Shown here: one piece after another, positions 17,237 to 25,659 of the stretch
How the letters are laid out: each line of letters begins with the position of its first letter
Position numbering within the stretch: position 1 is the first letter of the stretch
Assembly: GCA_947371645.1 (NCBI GenBank)
Contig: CANBQJ010000031.1
Span: forward strand, 1-25,659
Source: Burkholderiales bacterium
Lineage (GTDB): Bacteria; Pseudomonadota; Gammaproteobacteria; Burkholderiales; Burkholderiaceae
Length of the DNA stretch: 25,659 nucleotides
Direction of reading: 5' to 3'
Program-made: the position numbers and the translations under genes
Notes under the pieces: generated by a model
Database searches by the model: none
What the model was told of the DNA's origin: nothing
Seen by the model: the letters and a program-made list of their open reading frames with translations, nothing else

Positions 17237-20200
17237 TCAGGCAGGTACCCAGCTGCTGGTGATCTGCTTGCCCACGGTGCCCGCAGACAGGCTGGCCGAC
17301 AGGTCGCTGCCCGACATCGCCTGGCTGGTGAAGCCCGCCATGGCCGACACCAGGCCGCCGAGCTTGCTCAGGTTCAGCGTCTTGTTGTCGCCCAGGGCGG
17401 TGATTTTTTCGACCTGGTTGGCGCTGCCCAGGTACCAGTCCTGGATGGTGACCTTGTCGGTGGTGCCGATGATCGCGATGTTCAGGTTGTTGCCCGAACG
17501 CGTGAACCACAGCTGGCTGGACTTGGCGTTGGCGATCTTCAGGGCATCGCTGTTGAACCAGGTGCTGTCCTTGTCGACGAGGGTGTCCTGCCCGTCGCCA
17601 CGGGCGAAGAGGTAGGTGTCGTTGCCCTTGTCGCCCACCAGCAGGTCGTTGCCCAGGCCACCGGTGAGGGTGTCATTGCCCAAGCCACCGTTCAGGCTGT
17701 CGTTGCCTGCACCGCCGCTCAGGTTGTCGTTGCCGGCCAGGCCGTTGAGGGTGTCGTTGCCCGCCTTGCCGGCCAGCACGTCGGCGCCGGCCGTGCCATT
17801 GAGCGTCAGGTTGGGCGGGACGATGGGCTTGCTGGCCTCGGTCATCACGTCCTTCCAGGCCATGGTGTTGCCGTCGGCAAACTGCAGCATCAGGCCCGTG
17901 AGGGTGCTGGCGTGGTCCAGCAGCACGCTGTCGCCGTTGCCCGTGCCCAGCAAGACGGTGTCGGCACCTTGGTCGCCCAGGTGGCCGATCGTCAGCTGGC
18001 TGCGCAAGGTGCCGTTGAGCACCAGGGCGTCCTGGGCATCGGCGTGGATCACGTCCTGGCCATCGCCTGCGGCCAGGATGTAGGCGTCGGCACCGGCACC
18101 GCCGCTCATCGTGTCGTTGCCTGCGCCACCCCACAATTGGTCGTCGCCGCCCAGGCCAGACAGCACGTCGTTGCCGCCCAGGCCCCAGACCATGTCGGCA
18201 CCGGCGTCGCCAGAGAGGGTCTCGGCGGCGTCTGTGCCGAACAGGTGGAGCTCGTGTTGGCGCGCCGCGTTGACCATGTCCTGCAGCTGGAAGGTGGCCC
18301 CGTCGGTGGTGGTCACCGTGGCGCCCAGTGCCTGGTCCACATGCTCGATGCGGATGCCACCGTTGTCCAGGTACAGGGACGTGCCGCTGGCGCGGACGTC
18401 CAGGAAGTTCTGCCAGGCGCCAGCTGCATCGGCGTTGAGCAGCTGATCCCGCGTCTTGAACTCGAAGCGGAAGCTGTCGAGGTTGTCGGCACGGATCACG
18501 TCGACCGCACCGGGCAAAGGCTTGACGGTGCCCATCACGAAGAACAAGTCGGCGCCTGCGCCGCCGTCCAGGGTGTCGCCCGCGCGCGAGGCCCGCAAGG
18601 TGTCGTTGCCTGCGCCGCCCAGCAGGGTGTTGTGGACGTAGCCACCGCCTTCGATGACGTCATCACCGCCATCGCCGTAAATGGTGTCGTTGCCACCACC
18701 GCCATCGATGGTGTCGTTGCCATCGCCGCCATGGACGAGCACGCCACCCCTGTAGCCCTGCATGAAGTCAGCGCCCTGGAAGCCGTTGAGCACGCCCACC
18801 GTGTCGCGCTGGCTGCGGCGGAACAGGTCGTCCACCGTGAGCACGTCGCCGTTGCGGTTCTGGATGGTGGCGCCGTTCAGGGTGCTGAAGTCCTCGATGT
18901 AGGCCGTCTGCGAGTTCTGGACCGTGTCACCGAAGGAATAAATCGACACCGACTTGCCGTTGTTGTCGAAGGTCGCCACCACCTTGTTCAGGTCGACCGC
19001 CCCATTGAAGACGAGGGTGTCCTGGCCGTCGGCCACCAGCGTGTCGCGCTCGTAGTTCGAAACGTCGCCCGCGACGTTGAGCACGAACACGTCCTTGCCG
19101 GCCCCACCGACCAGGGTGTCGTTGCCGGCCCCGCCGGTGAGGTAATCGTCGCCATCACCACCGAGCAAGAGGTCGTCGCCACCGTCGCCGCTGAGGTCGT
19201 CGTCGCCGGCCAGGCCTTCCAGCGTGTCATTGCCAGCCAGGCCGGACAGGTTGTCCGCGCCCACATCGCCCAGCAGGCGCTCACCCACATCAGAGCCGAT
19301 GGCATAGAAGCCCTGGCTGCGAACGCGCTGCAGCAGCGTGTCAAAGCTGAGCTGGCTGCCGTCGCCGCCGCCCACCAGGGTGGCGCCGGACATGAGCTCG
19401 GCATGGTGGAACACGGCCGCAATGGGTGAATGCAAGGTGAGGACGGCTTCGCCGGGCAGGTAGGCCAGTTCGGCACGCCCCACGACATCGTCCTGCCAAC
19501 CCTGGGTGGCTGCTTCAAAGACGATGGTGTCCTGGCCATCGGCATGCACCTCGTAGCGACCAGGGCCGGCGGCGGTCCTCCGCAGCTCGATCCGGTCTGC
19601 GCCCTCGCCACCGATCAGCACATCGCCCAAGGCCTGGCCGGTCAAGGTGTCGTTGCCCGCACCCCCATCGAGGCGATCGATGGCATCGAAGCTGGCCATC
19701 AGCACGTCGTCGCCATCGCCACCGAACTGGACATCGGCGCCGGAGTCGCCCAACAGGGTGTCGTTGCCTGCCCCGCCGTACAAGGTGTCCTGGCCCTGGC
19801 CACCGCTCATGAGGTCGTTGCCGGCGCCGCCGTACAGCTGATCGCTGCCCTCGTTGCCGCTGAGGGTGTCGTTGCCGTCCTTGCCCAGCAGGGTGTCGGC
19901 CGCCGCCGTGCCCGTCAGGACGAGGTTGGCAGGGGCGTTGGCGATGCGGGCCTGGATGTCCGCCCAGGTCAGGCTGGTGTCGTTGAACACCAGGGTGATG
20001 CCATCGAGGGTGCTGAACTTGTCCAGCACGAAGCTGACGCTGGCGCTGCCGTTGGCCTGCTTGAGGTTGAACTGCACGGTGTCCGCGGCGCCCAGCGTGC
20101 CCAAGGTCAGGTCCTGGCTGCTGTAGTCGTTCAGGTAGAAGTAGTCCTGGCCGTCGGCATGGATCTGCTTCTCGCCGGCGGCCTGATAGAAGTTGAACCA

Positions 20201-21628
20201 GTCGGCGCCCTCGCCACCGGTGACGGTGTCGCGGCCTTGGCCCACGTACAACTCGTCGTTGCCCGCACCGCCGTCCATGAGGTCATCGCCCTCCTGGCCA
20301 AACAGCACATCGTGGTCGGCGCCGCCCAACAAGGTGTCGTTGCCCGCGCCGCCCAGCAGCCCGTCCGTGCCCTCCCCGCCGTCGAGCAGGTCGGCACCGT
20401 CGCCGCCATCCAGTTGGTCGTCGCCCAGGCCGCCCGTGAGCTGGTCGTCACCGGCCAGGCCTTGCATGTAGTCGCGGTTGAAGCTGCCCACCAGCACGTC
20501 GTTGCCGGCGCCGCCGTCGGTGTAGGAATAGGACGCGCTCAACAACTCGTCGATGCTGCGCGTTTGCTTGCCGGACACCAGGGTGAGGCCCCTGGCCTCC
20601 AGGGCGTTGTCGATCACGAGTTTGGCACTGGTGCCGTTGGGCAGCTTGTAGTTCACGGTCAAGGCGCCGTTGGACAAGGTGCTCCAGAGCAAGTCGAGGT
20701 TGACGGCGTCCGAGCCATCGCTGTAGTACGACTGGAAGGCAATGGTGTCCTGGCCATCGGCATGGAGGGTGTCGGAGCCGCCCGCTTCGACGTCGTAGGG
20801 CCAGATCTGGTAGACGTCGGCACCCGCGCCACCGTCCATGAGGTCGTTGCCCACGCCGCCCCACAAGGTGTCGTTGCCAGCGCCACCCAGCAAGGTGTCG
20901 TTGCCGGTGTCGCCTATCAGGCTGTCGTGGCCGTCGTCGCCCGACAGCAAGTCCTGGTCGCCCCCGCCACCCAGGGTGTCGTTGCCCGCACCGCCAAGCA
21001 CCGTGTCGTTGCCATAGGCCGACCAGACAAAGTCGTTGCCGTCGCCACCGCTGACCTGGTCGACGTAGTTGGTGCCGTACAGGCTGTCGTCGCCGGCGGT
21101 GCCCACGAGCGTCTTGTCCATCGTGCGCAGCAGGTCGCCCAGGCGCACCTGCGTCTGCCCGCCCAGGGACAACACCACGTCGTCCACGTTGTTGGGCTGC
21201 TGAAACACCAGGCGGCCGGCCAGCGTGGGGTTGGTCTGCCAGTCCTTGTGGTGGACCGTCAGCAGGCCATCGATGAACTCGACGCGGAGGTCGGCGGCGC
21301 TGTTGATGCCACCGATCTCGATGACGTCGCTGTTGTCGACCCGCAAGGTGACCACGCGCGAGCCCAGCACATTGGTGCGGATGGTGTCGTTGCCCGATGC
21401 GGAAAAGCCGCTGACCGCGCTGGCGTCGATCAGGTCATTGCCTTGCGTGGACACGAACAGGTCGTCGCCCCCATAGCCCACCAGCGTGTCGTCCCCGGCA
21501 CCGCCGTCCAGCGTGTCGCTGGAGAGGCCCCCGCCCAGGAAGTCGTTGCCATCGAGCCCCTGGAGCTCGGCCCCGGAAGAATAGGCGTTGAGTGTGTCGG
21601 CGCCGTTGGTGCCCGTGATCGTGGTCAT
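17237..21628 (-). CDS. Large modular RTX (haemolysin-type calcium-binding repeat) protein
   Basis: This is a 1463-aa, acidic, Cys-free protein starting at the ATG at 21628 ([11 protein letters not shown]), with AGGGAG upstream. There is no Sec signal peptide. Eight blocks of GGxGNDxL nonapeptides occupy roughly residues 1-70, 173-272, 369-475, 572-680, 778-848, 945-1027, 1128-1182 and 1273-1340. Between them lie seven spacers of about 90-100 residues, six of which open with a motif close to HADGQDT and most of which end in a short helix such as DELL, DDLF or KDVM. The C terminus (1345-1410) resembles the RTX-associated domain ([29 protein letters not shown]), followed by a Ser/Ala-rich tail. 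By family knowledge it is exported by a type I system and folds in external calcium. No catalytic domain is seen, so an adhesin, biofilm or surface-layer role is the best guess. No ABC exporter genes are in the window. Confidence 0.92.
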   Translation of the reverse strand: MTTITGTNGADTLNAYSSGAELQGLDGNDFLGGGLSSDTLDGGAGDDTLVGYGGDDLFVSTQGNDLIDASAVSGFSASGNDTIRTNVLGSRVVTLRVDNSDVIEIGGINSAADLRVEFIDGLLTVHHKDWQTNPTLAGRLVFQQPNNVDDVVLSLGGQTQVRLGDLLRTMDKTLVGTAGDDSLYGTNYVDQVSGGDGNDFVWSAYGNDTVLGGAGNDTLGGGGDQDLLSGDDGHDSLIGDTGNDTLLGGAGNDTLWGGVGNDLMDGGAGADVYQIWPYDVEAGGSDTLHADGQDTIAFQSYYSDGSDAVNLDLLWSTLSNGALTVNYKLPNGTSAKLVIDNALEARGLTLVSGKQTRSIDELLSASYSYTDGGAGNDVLVGSFNRDYMQGLAGDDQLTGGLGDDQLDGGDGADLLDGGEGTDGLLGGAGNDTLLGGADHDVLFGQEGDDLMDGGAGNDELYVGQGRDTVTGGEGADWFNFYQAAGEKQIHADGQDYFYLNDYSSQDLTLGTLGAADTVQFNLKQANGSASVSFVLDKFSTLDGITLVFNDTSLTWADIQARIANAPANLVLTGTAAADTLLGKDGNDTLSGNEGSDQLYGGAGNDLMSGGQGQDTLYGGAGNDTLLGDSGADVQFGGDGDDVLMASFDAIDRLDGGAGNDTLTGQALGDVLIGGEGADRIELRRTAAGPGRYEVHADGQDTIVFEAATQGWQDDVVGRAELAYLPGEAVLTLHSPIAAVFHHAELMSGATLVGGGDGSQLSFDTLLQRVRSQGFYAIGSDVGERLLGDVGADNLSGLAGNDTLEGLAGDDDLSGDGGDDLLLGGDGDDYLTGGAGNDTLVGGAGKDVFVLNVAGDVSNYERDTLVADGQDTLVFNGAVDLNKVVATFDNNGKSVSIYSFGDTVQNSQTAYIEDFSTLNGATIQNRNGDVLTVDDLFRRSQRDTVGVLNGFQGADFMQGYRGGVLVHGGDGNDTIDGGGGNDTIYGDGGDDVIEGGGYVHNTLLGGAGNDTLRASRAGDTLDGGAGADLFFVMGTVKPLPGAVDVIRADNLDSFRFEFKTRDQLLNADAAGAWQNFLDVRASGTSLYLDNGGIRIEHVDQALGATVTTTDGATFQLQDMVNAARQHELHLFGTDAAETLSGDAGADMVWGLGGNDVLSGLGGDDQLWGGAGNDTMSGGAGADAYILAAGDGQDVIHADAQDALVLNGTLRSQLTIGHLGDQGADTVLLGTGNGDSVLLDHASTLTGLMLQFADGNTMAWKDVMTEASKPIVPPNLTLNGTAGADVLAGKAGNDTLNGLAGNDNLSGGAGNDSLNGGLGNDTLTGGLGNDLLVGDKGNDTYLFARGDGQDTLVDKDSTWFNSDALKIANAKSSQLWFTRSGNNLNIAIIGTTDKVTIQDWYLGSANQVEKITALGDNKTLNLSKLGGLVSAMAGFTSQAMSGSDLSASLSAGTVGKQITSSWVPA
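17597..21619 (-). repeat. RTX nonapeptide coding repeats in eight blocks
   Basis: Recurrent units of about 27 bases, read on the plus strand as variants of GTGTCGTTGCCGGCGCCGCC, encode GGAGNDTL. They fall in eight clusters separated by non-repetitive stretches of 270-300 bases. Such arrays can recombine and may cause assembly errors. Confidence 0.85.
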
Positions 21629-21765
21629 GTCCGCTCCCTGTTGAAGAGGGAGGCGCACGTCTGGCGCAGGTTTGCACCCAAGCACCCCTCCCCGATTACT
21701 TATTTATGGGAGCAGTATCCAACAGCAGAGGCCAACCCAGTTCAAGTGTGAACCCTGAAAAAAAA

Positions 21766-21785
21766 CGCGCACCCGAAGGTGCGCG
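21766..21785 (-). terminator. Intrinsic terminator of metK
   Basis: On the minus strand an 8-bp GC-rich stem (CGCGCACC with GGTGCGCG) closes a TTCG tetraloop and is followed directly by a run of eight T (plus-strand A-run at 21758-21765). It lies 35 bases after the metK stop. This is a textbook rho-independent terminator, and it separates metK from the RTX gene. Confidence 0.95.
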
Positions 21786-21819
21786 CCGTTCAAACCGAAG
21801 CAGCTTGCGCTGGCTGGGC

Positions 21820-23004
21820 TTATTTCAGGCCAGCGGCATCGCGCAGCAACGCAGCCTTGTCGGTGCGCTCCCACGTGAACTCCGGCTCTTCGCGGCCGAA
21901 GTGGCCGTAGGCCGCCGTCTTGGCGTAGATGGGGCGCAGCAAATCGAGCATCTGGATGATGCCCTTGGGGCGCAGGTCGAAGTGCTCGGCCACCAGTTGC
22001 GACAGCTTCTCGTCAGAGATGACGCCCGTGCCTTCGGTGTAGACCGTGATGTTCATGGGCTTGGCCACGCCGATGGCGTAGGCCACCTGCACCTGGCACT
22101 GCTTGGCCAGGCCGGCGGCGACGATGTTCTTGGCCACGTAGCGGGCGGCGTAAGCGGCCGAGCGGTCCACCTTGGACGGGTCTTTGCCCGAGAAGGCGCC
22201 ACCACCGTGGGGGCAGGCACCGCCGTAGGTGTCAACGATGATCTTGCGGCCGGTCAGGCCACAGTCGCCTTGCGGGCCACCGATCACGAAACGGCCGGTG
22301 GGGTTCACCAGGTAGCGCGTGTTCTGCAGCATTTCCTTGGGCAGCACGGGCTTGATCAGCTCTTCGATGATGGCTTCATTGAACGAAGCCTTCATCTTGG
22401 TTTGCGTCTCGCTTTGGTCCGGGTCGTGCTGGGTGGACAGCACCACGGTGTCGATGCTGTGGGGCTTGCCGTCCACGAAGCGCATCGTGACCTGGCTCTT
22501 GGCATCCGGGCGCAGGAAGGGCAGACGGCCGTCCTTGCGCAGCTGGGCCTGGCGTTCGACCAGGCGGTGGGCGTAATAGATGGGCGCGGGCATCAGCTCG
22601 GGCGTCTCATTACAGGCGTAGCCAAACATCAGGCCCTGGTCGCCAGCGCCGAGGTTCAGGTAGTCGTCGGCGGCGCGGTCCACGCCCTGGGCGATGTCGT
22701 TGGACTGCTTGTCGTAAGCGACCAGCACGGCGCAACCCTTGTAGTCGATGCCGTACTCGGTGTTGTCGTAGCCGATGCGCTTGATGGTGTCGCGCGCCAC
22801 CTGGATGTAGTCGACGTTGGCCTGGGTGGTGATTTCACCGGCCAGCACCACGAGACCCGTGTTGCACAGGGTCTCGGCGGCCACGCGCGACAGCGGATCT
22901 TGCTGGAAGATGGCGTCGAGGATGGCGTCGGAGATCTGGTCGGCGACCTTGTCGGGGTGGCCTTCAGAGACGGATTCGGATGTGAAGAGGAAGTCGTTCG
23001 ACAC
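21820..23004 (-). CDS. metK: S-adenosylmethionine synthetase (methionine adenosyltransferase)
   Basis: This 394-aa cytoplasmic enzyme makes S-adenosylmethionine from methionine and ATP. Signatures are GHPDK (15-19), [12 protein letters not shown] (119-130, the first family signature region) and GGGAFSGKD (267-275, the second), with the three-domain length usual for MetK (about 385-395). The start is the GTG at 23004 ([11 protein letters not shown]), because conserved MetK proteins begin [10 protein letters not shown]. The frame remains open for 58 codons upstream to an ATG at 23178, but that stretch has no MetK similarity. A GGAG lies 10 bases before the GTG. It ends in a strong terminator and is divergent from the mgtC-like gene across 254 bases. 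Confidence 0.97.
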   Translation of the reverse strand: MSNDFLFTSESVSEGHPDKVADQISDAILDAIFQQDPLSRVAAETLCNTGLVVLAGEITTQANVDYIQVARDTIKRIGYDNTEYGIDYKGCAVLVAYDKQSNDIAQGVDRAADDYLNLGAGDQGLMFGYACNETPELMPAPIYYAHRLVERQAQLRKDGRLPFLRPDAKSQVTMRFVDGKPHSIDTVVLSTQHDPDQSETQTKMKASFNEAIIEELIKPVLPKEMLQNTRYLVNPTGRFVIGGPQGDCGLTGRKIIVDTYGGACPHGGGAFSGKDPSKVDRSAAYAARYVAKNIVAAGLAKQCQVQVAYAIGVAKPMNITVYTEGTGVISDEKLSQLVAEHFDLRPKGIIQMLDLLRPIYAKTAAYGHFGREEPEFTWERTDKAALLRDAAGLK

Positions 23005-23258
23005 GCTGTGTGCTCCAGAAAAATTGACAAATGAGGCCTCGGCTCGCCGGGGCTGTGAGTCAACACTCTGGGCAGCGGCGAACGCTTTAGCGGTATTTGT
23101 GAATCGCCCCGCAAGTTGTCCTGTTAACTCGGCGATGGCGAAAGTGTAGTGGAAACGCGCCTCACCCCAAGACTGCAAACTGCACCCGTTTGGCAGGACA
23201 TTCCCCAGCCTGATGGCCAGGACGCAGGCCCGGTGAGTCCTGGCGATAGGATGCAGGC
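23005..23258. promoter_or_regulatory. Divergent metK / mgtC-like intergenic region with possible metK promoter
   Basis: On the minus strand TTGGGG (plus 23165-23170) and TACACT (plus 23143-23148) are spaced 16 bases apart and could be a metK promoter. That would give a metK leader of about 130 bases, containing T-rich GTCAATTTTTC near its end. I do not recognise any known SAM or SAH riboswitch in the leader. No convincing promoter was found on the plus strand for the mgtC-like gene. Confidence 0.4.
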
Positions 23259-24017
23259 ATGACCTTGTTCGACCACGTGCCCGCCCTCACCGACCTGTCC
23301 CGCTACTGGTCCGCCGACCACCTGGGTGCCAATGTCTTCATCGGCATGAACCTGCTGGGCGCCCTGGTGCTGGGCCTGCTGGTGGGCTACGAGCGCACCT
23401 TCCGCGGCCGCGCCGCCGGCATGCGCACCTACGGGCTGGTGTGCATGACCTCGGCGGGGCTCACCGTCCTGGCGGGGCTACCGAGCTACTGGTACGGCGG
23501 CCACACCGGCCTGGTCGGTGGCGACCCGACCCGGGTCATCCAGGGCATCGTGACCGGCATCGGCTTCCTGGGGGCCGGGGTGATCATGCGCGACAGCTTC
23601 CACGTGTCGGGCCTGTCCACGGCCGCGTCCATCTGGACGTCGTCGGCCATCGGTGTGCTGGTGGGCGTGGGCTTTTACGGTGCGGCCATCCTGCTGGCGG
23701 TGGTCTGCACCCTGTCCATGGAATGGGTGCGGCGGCTGGAGCGCTGGTTGCCGGTGCACACGGCCATGGCGGTGACGCTGAACTTCTCGGGCGGGCCCTG
23801 CCCCAGCGGCACGCAGGTGGCGCAGTGGATGCTGGAGCGCGGCTTCGAGCTGATGCCCGACTCCCTGATCATCAGCGTCCAGGGCCAGCAGGCCGAGTGG
23901 CGCTTCAACGCCAGCGCCGTGCAGCTGCTGTCCCAACCCTCGACGGCCGGGCTGGCCGAGCAGCTCGGCGGCCTGCCCGGCCTGAGCAGCTTTTCGGTGG
24001 CACCGCACAAGAGCTGA
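23259..24017 (+). CDS. MgtC/SapB family inner-membrane protein
   Basis: This 252-aa protein has four or five hydrophobic segments in the first 155 residues (about 24-44, 58-75, 92-110, 128-152) carrying the family signatures [13 protein letters not shown] (45-57), [10 protein letters not shown] (100-109) and GLSTAASIW (118-126). A soluble C-terminal domain of about 85 residues, ACT-like in general layout, follows from 165. MgtC-family proteins have been tied to growth in low magnesium and to virulence, but many members are uncharacterised and this one is not clearly the Salmonella orthologue. An AGGATG lies just upstream of the ATG. It is divergent from metK and followed by a stem-loop, so it is probably a single-gene unit. 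Confidence 0.93.
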   Translation: MTLFDHVPALTDLSRYWSADHLGANVFIGMNLLGALVLGLLVGYERTFRGRAAGMRTYGLVCMTSAGLTVLAGLPSYWYGGHTGLVGGDPTRVIQGIVTGIGFLGAGVIMRDSFHVSGLSTAASIWTSSAIGVLVGVGFYGAAILLAVVCTLSMEWVRRLERWLPVHTAMAVTLNFSGGPCPSGTQVAQWMLERGFELMPDSLIISVQGQQAEWRFNASAVQLLSQPSTAGLAEQLGGLPGLSSFSVAPHKS

Positions 24018-24051
24018 TCCGGCTGGCCGTACGCCGCTGGCGGGCGCCGTT

Positions 24052-24067
24052 CGGGTTTCCGAACCCG
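24052..24067 (+). terminator. Possible terminator after the mgtC-like gene
   Basis: CGGGTT (24052-24057) and AACCCG (24062-24067) form a 6-bp stem with a TCCG loop, 34 bases after the stop. Flanking GGCGG and CCGCC could add an outer stem. There is no T-run. The rest of the 183-base gap up to 24200 shows nothing clear. Confidence 0.35.
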
Positions 24068-24200
24068 CCGCCTGGGTGGCCGGGCCGGCATCCTTGCAAA
24101 TCAAGGACTTACGCAAAGCCGCGTGCAGGCTGCACACTGGCACGGCACCTGCGATAGGCATGGCAGGACTGCCCACCACCAGAACCCGCAAGGACCCCAC

Positions 24201-25103
24201 ATGACCTCCAAGCTGATCCGCCCCGCCGTGTTGAGCCTGCTGCTGGCCGCCGCGGCCCTGCCGGCCTCGGCCCAGACCCCGGCCTCACCCACGCTGCAGA
24301 AGATCGCCGAGACCGGCTCGATCAGCCTGGGCCACCGCGAATCCTCCATCCCGTTTTCCTACTACGACGACAAGCAGCAGGTGGTGGGCTACTCGCAGGA
24401 GCTGATGCTCAAGGCGGTCGAGGCCATCAAGGCCGCGGTGAAGAAGCCAGTGGCCATCAAGCTGGTGCCGGTGACCTCGCAAAACCGCATCCCCCTGGTG
24501 CTCAACGGCAGCGTCGATCTGGAATGCGGCTCCACCACCAACAACATCGAACGCGCCCGGCAGGTGGATTTCTCGACCAACATCTTCGTGGTGGGCACGC
24601 GCCTGATGACGAAGAAGGACTCGGGCGTCAAGGACTTCGCCGACCTGCAAGGCAAGAACGTGGTGGTGACGGCCGGCACGACGTCGGAGCGCCTGCTGCG
24701 CAAGTTCAACGAAGAGCGCAAGGCCGGCATGAGCATCATCTCGGCCAAGGACCATGGCGAGAGCTTCCTGACGCTGGAGACCGGCCGCGCCGTGGCCTTC
24801 ATGATGGACGACGCCCTGCTCTACGGCGAGAAGGCCAAGGCCCGCAAGCCCGACGACTGGGTGATCGTGGGCAAGCCCATGTCTGAAGAGGCCTACGGCT
24901 GCATGATGCGCAAGGGCGACCCGGCCTTCAAGAAGATCGTCGATGCGGCCATCGCCAAGGCCATGACCTCGGGCGAGGCCGCGAAGATCTACGCCAGGTG
25001 GTTCCAGACCGCCATCCCGCCCAAAGGCCTGAACCTGAACTGGCCCATGTCCGACGAGGTGCAGGCCCTGTTCAAGGCGCCCACCGACAAGCCTTTCGAA
25101 TGA
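24201..25103 (+). CDS. gltI: Periplasmic glutamate/aspartate-binding protein of an ABC transporter (GltI type)
   Basis: This 300-aa solute-binding protein has a Sec signal peptide (1-25, PASA-QT). It starts at the ATG at 24201, not at the upstream in-frame ATG at 24123, because the signal peptide begins here. The family 3 binding fold starts with GSISLGHRESSIPFSYYD (39-56). Residues DLECGSTTNN (106-115) and AYGCMMRKGD (231-240) match the two Cys-bearing motifs of GltI, which form a disulfide there (Cys109 and Cys233 here). SQELMLKA, TLETGRAVAFMMDD and a C-terminal YARWFQTAIPPKGLNLNWPM also fit; E. coli GltI is of the same length. The permease and ATPase genes are not in the window. The asparaginase gene downstream suggests a shared role in acidic amino acid uptake. 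Confidence 0.9.
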   Translation: MTSKLIRPAVLSLLLAAAALPASAQTPASPTLQKIAETGSISLGHRESSIPFSYYDDKQQVVGYSQELMLKAVEAIKAAVKKPVAIKLVPVTSQNRIPLVLNGSVDLECGSTTNNIERARQVDFSTNIFVVGTRLMTKKDSGVKDFADLQGKNVVVTAGTTSERLLRKFNEERKAGMSIISAKDHGESFLTLETGRAVAFMMDDALLYGEKAKARKPDDWVIVGKPMSEEAYGCMMRKGDPAFKKIVDAAIAKAMTSGEAAKIYARWFQTAIPPKGLNLNWPMSDEVQALFKAPTDKPFE

Positions 25104-25141
25104 GTTGCTGAACCGTGAAGCGGCCCGCACAGAGGCCGTGA

Positions 25142-25659
<518 letters not shown>

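Noticed and set aside
15425..19429. Plus-strand open frame of 1334 codons opposite the HD-GYP, methyltransferase and RTX genes.
   Set aside because: It spans three recognisable genes and the gaps between them. Its translation is rich in H, Q, G, V and A as expected from the complement of GC-rich codons, and the RTX repeats keep it open. No domain is recognisable.
17597..21619. Regularly spaced short repeats that might be taken for a CRISPR array.
   Set aside because: They are in frame, degenerate and encode the RTX nonapeptide. There are no identical direct repeats with unique spacers and no cas genes.
19430..21751. Plus-strand open frame of 773 codons opposite the first half of the RTX gene.
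   Set aside because: It is the complement of the RTX repeat (GGAGNDTL read backwards gives recurring VVAGAAQQGV-like text). Periodicity comes from the real gene.
23005..23140. SAH or SAM riboswitch in the metK leader.
   Set aside because: I could not match the leader to any known consensus by eye; only an unspecific long leader is claimed.
23022..23178. N-terminal extension of MetK from the ATG at 23178.
   Set aside because: The 58 extra residues have no MetK similarity, and a GTG with a ribosome binding site stands at the conserved start.

Overview
High-GC DNA with proteobacterial gene content: MetK, RF3/PrfC, an MgtC/SapB protein, a GltI-type binding protein, two-partner secretion, and an HD-GYP protein with a DUF3391-like N terminus. 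The closest overall feel is a betaproteobacterium of the order Burkholderiales; the order is an inference from gene style and no 16S rRNA is present. Genes are densely packed. No tRNA, rRNA, IS element, integrase or CRISPR array was seen, and the longest stretch without a gene is about 250 bases.

Left part (1-7817, all minus strand). Reading leftward there is a NarL-type response regulator, a membrane hybrid histidine kinase, a signal-peptide-bearing TPR-CHAT (caspase-like) protein, a TpsB/FhaC outer-membrane transporter, and the start of a TpsA filamentous-haemagglutinin exoprotein that runs off the left edge. CHAT, tpsB and tpsA are separated by only 12 and 18 bases and almost certainly form one operon. 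The two-component pair lies directly upstream in the same orientation. The picture is a surface-exoprotein secretion locus with its own exported caspase-like protease and a probable dedicated regulator.

Middle (7970-15113, plus strand). prfC is followed by three tandem paralogous lipoproteins of 542, 566 and 557 aa. Each has a lipobox, a Gly linker, four conserved Cys after the lipid Cys, and a C-terminal D-[PA]-F. Each is preceded by a similar leader: a TA(C/A)ACT hexamer 51-55 bases before the start, a small stem-loop, and a good ribosome binding site. The last one ends in a 22-base tail-to-tail overlap with an HD-GYP gene.

Right-middle (15092-23004, minus strand). This holds an HD-GYP phosphodiesterase-like protein, a DUF938 methyltransferase, a 1463-aa RTX protein built of eight RTX blocks alternating with seven roughly 90-100-residue spacer domains plus a C-terminal RTX-associated domain, and metK with a clear intrinsic terminator.

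Right end (23259-25659, plus strand). An MgtC/SapB membrane protein is followed by a periplasmic glutamate/aspartate-binding protein (GltI type) and the start of a periplasmic type II L-asparaginase. The last two make sense together: asparagine is deamidated in the periplasm and the acidic product is captured for uptake.

The most interesting parts are the CHAT/two-partner-secretion operon, the tandem lipoprotein family with its repeated leader, and the modular RTX protein.
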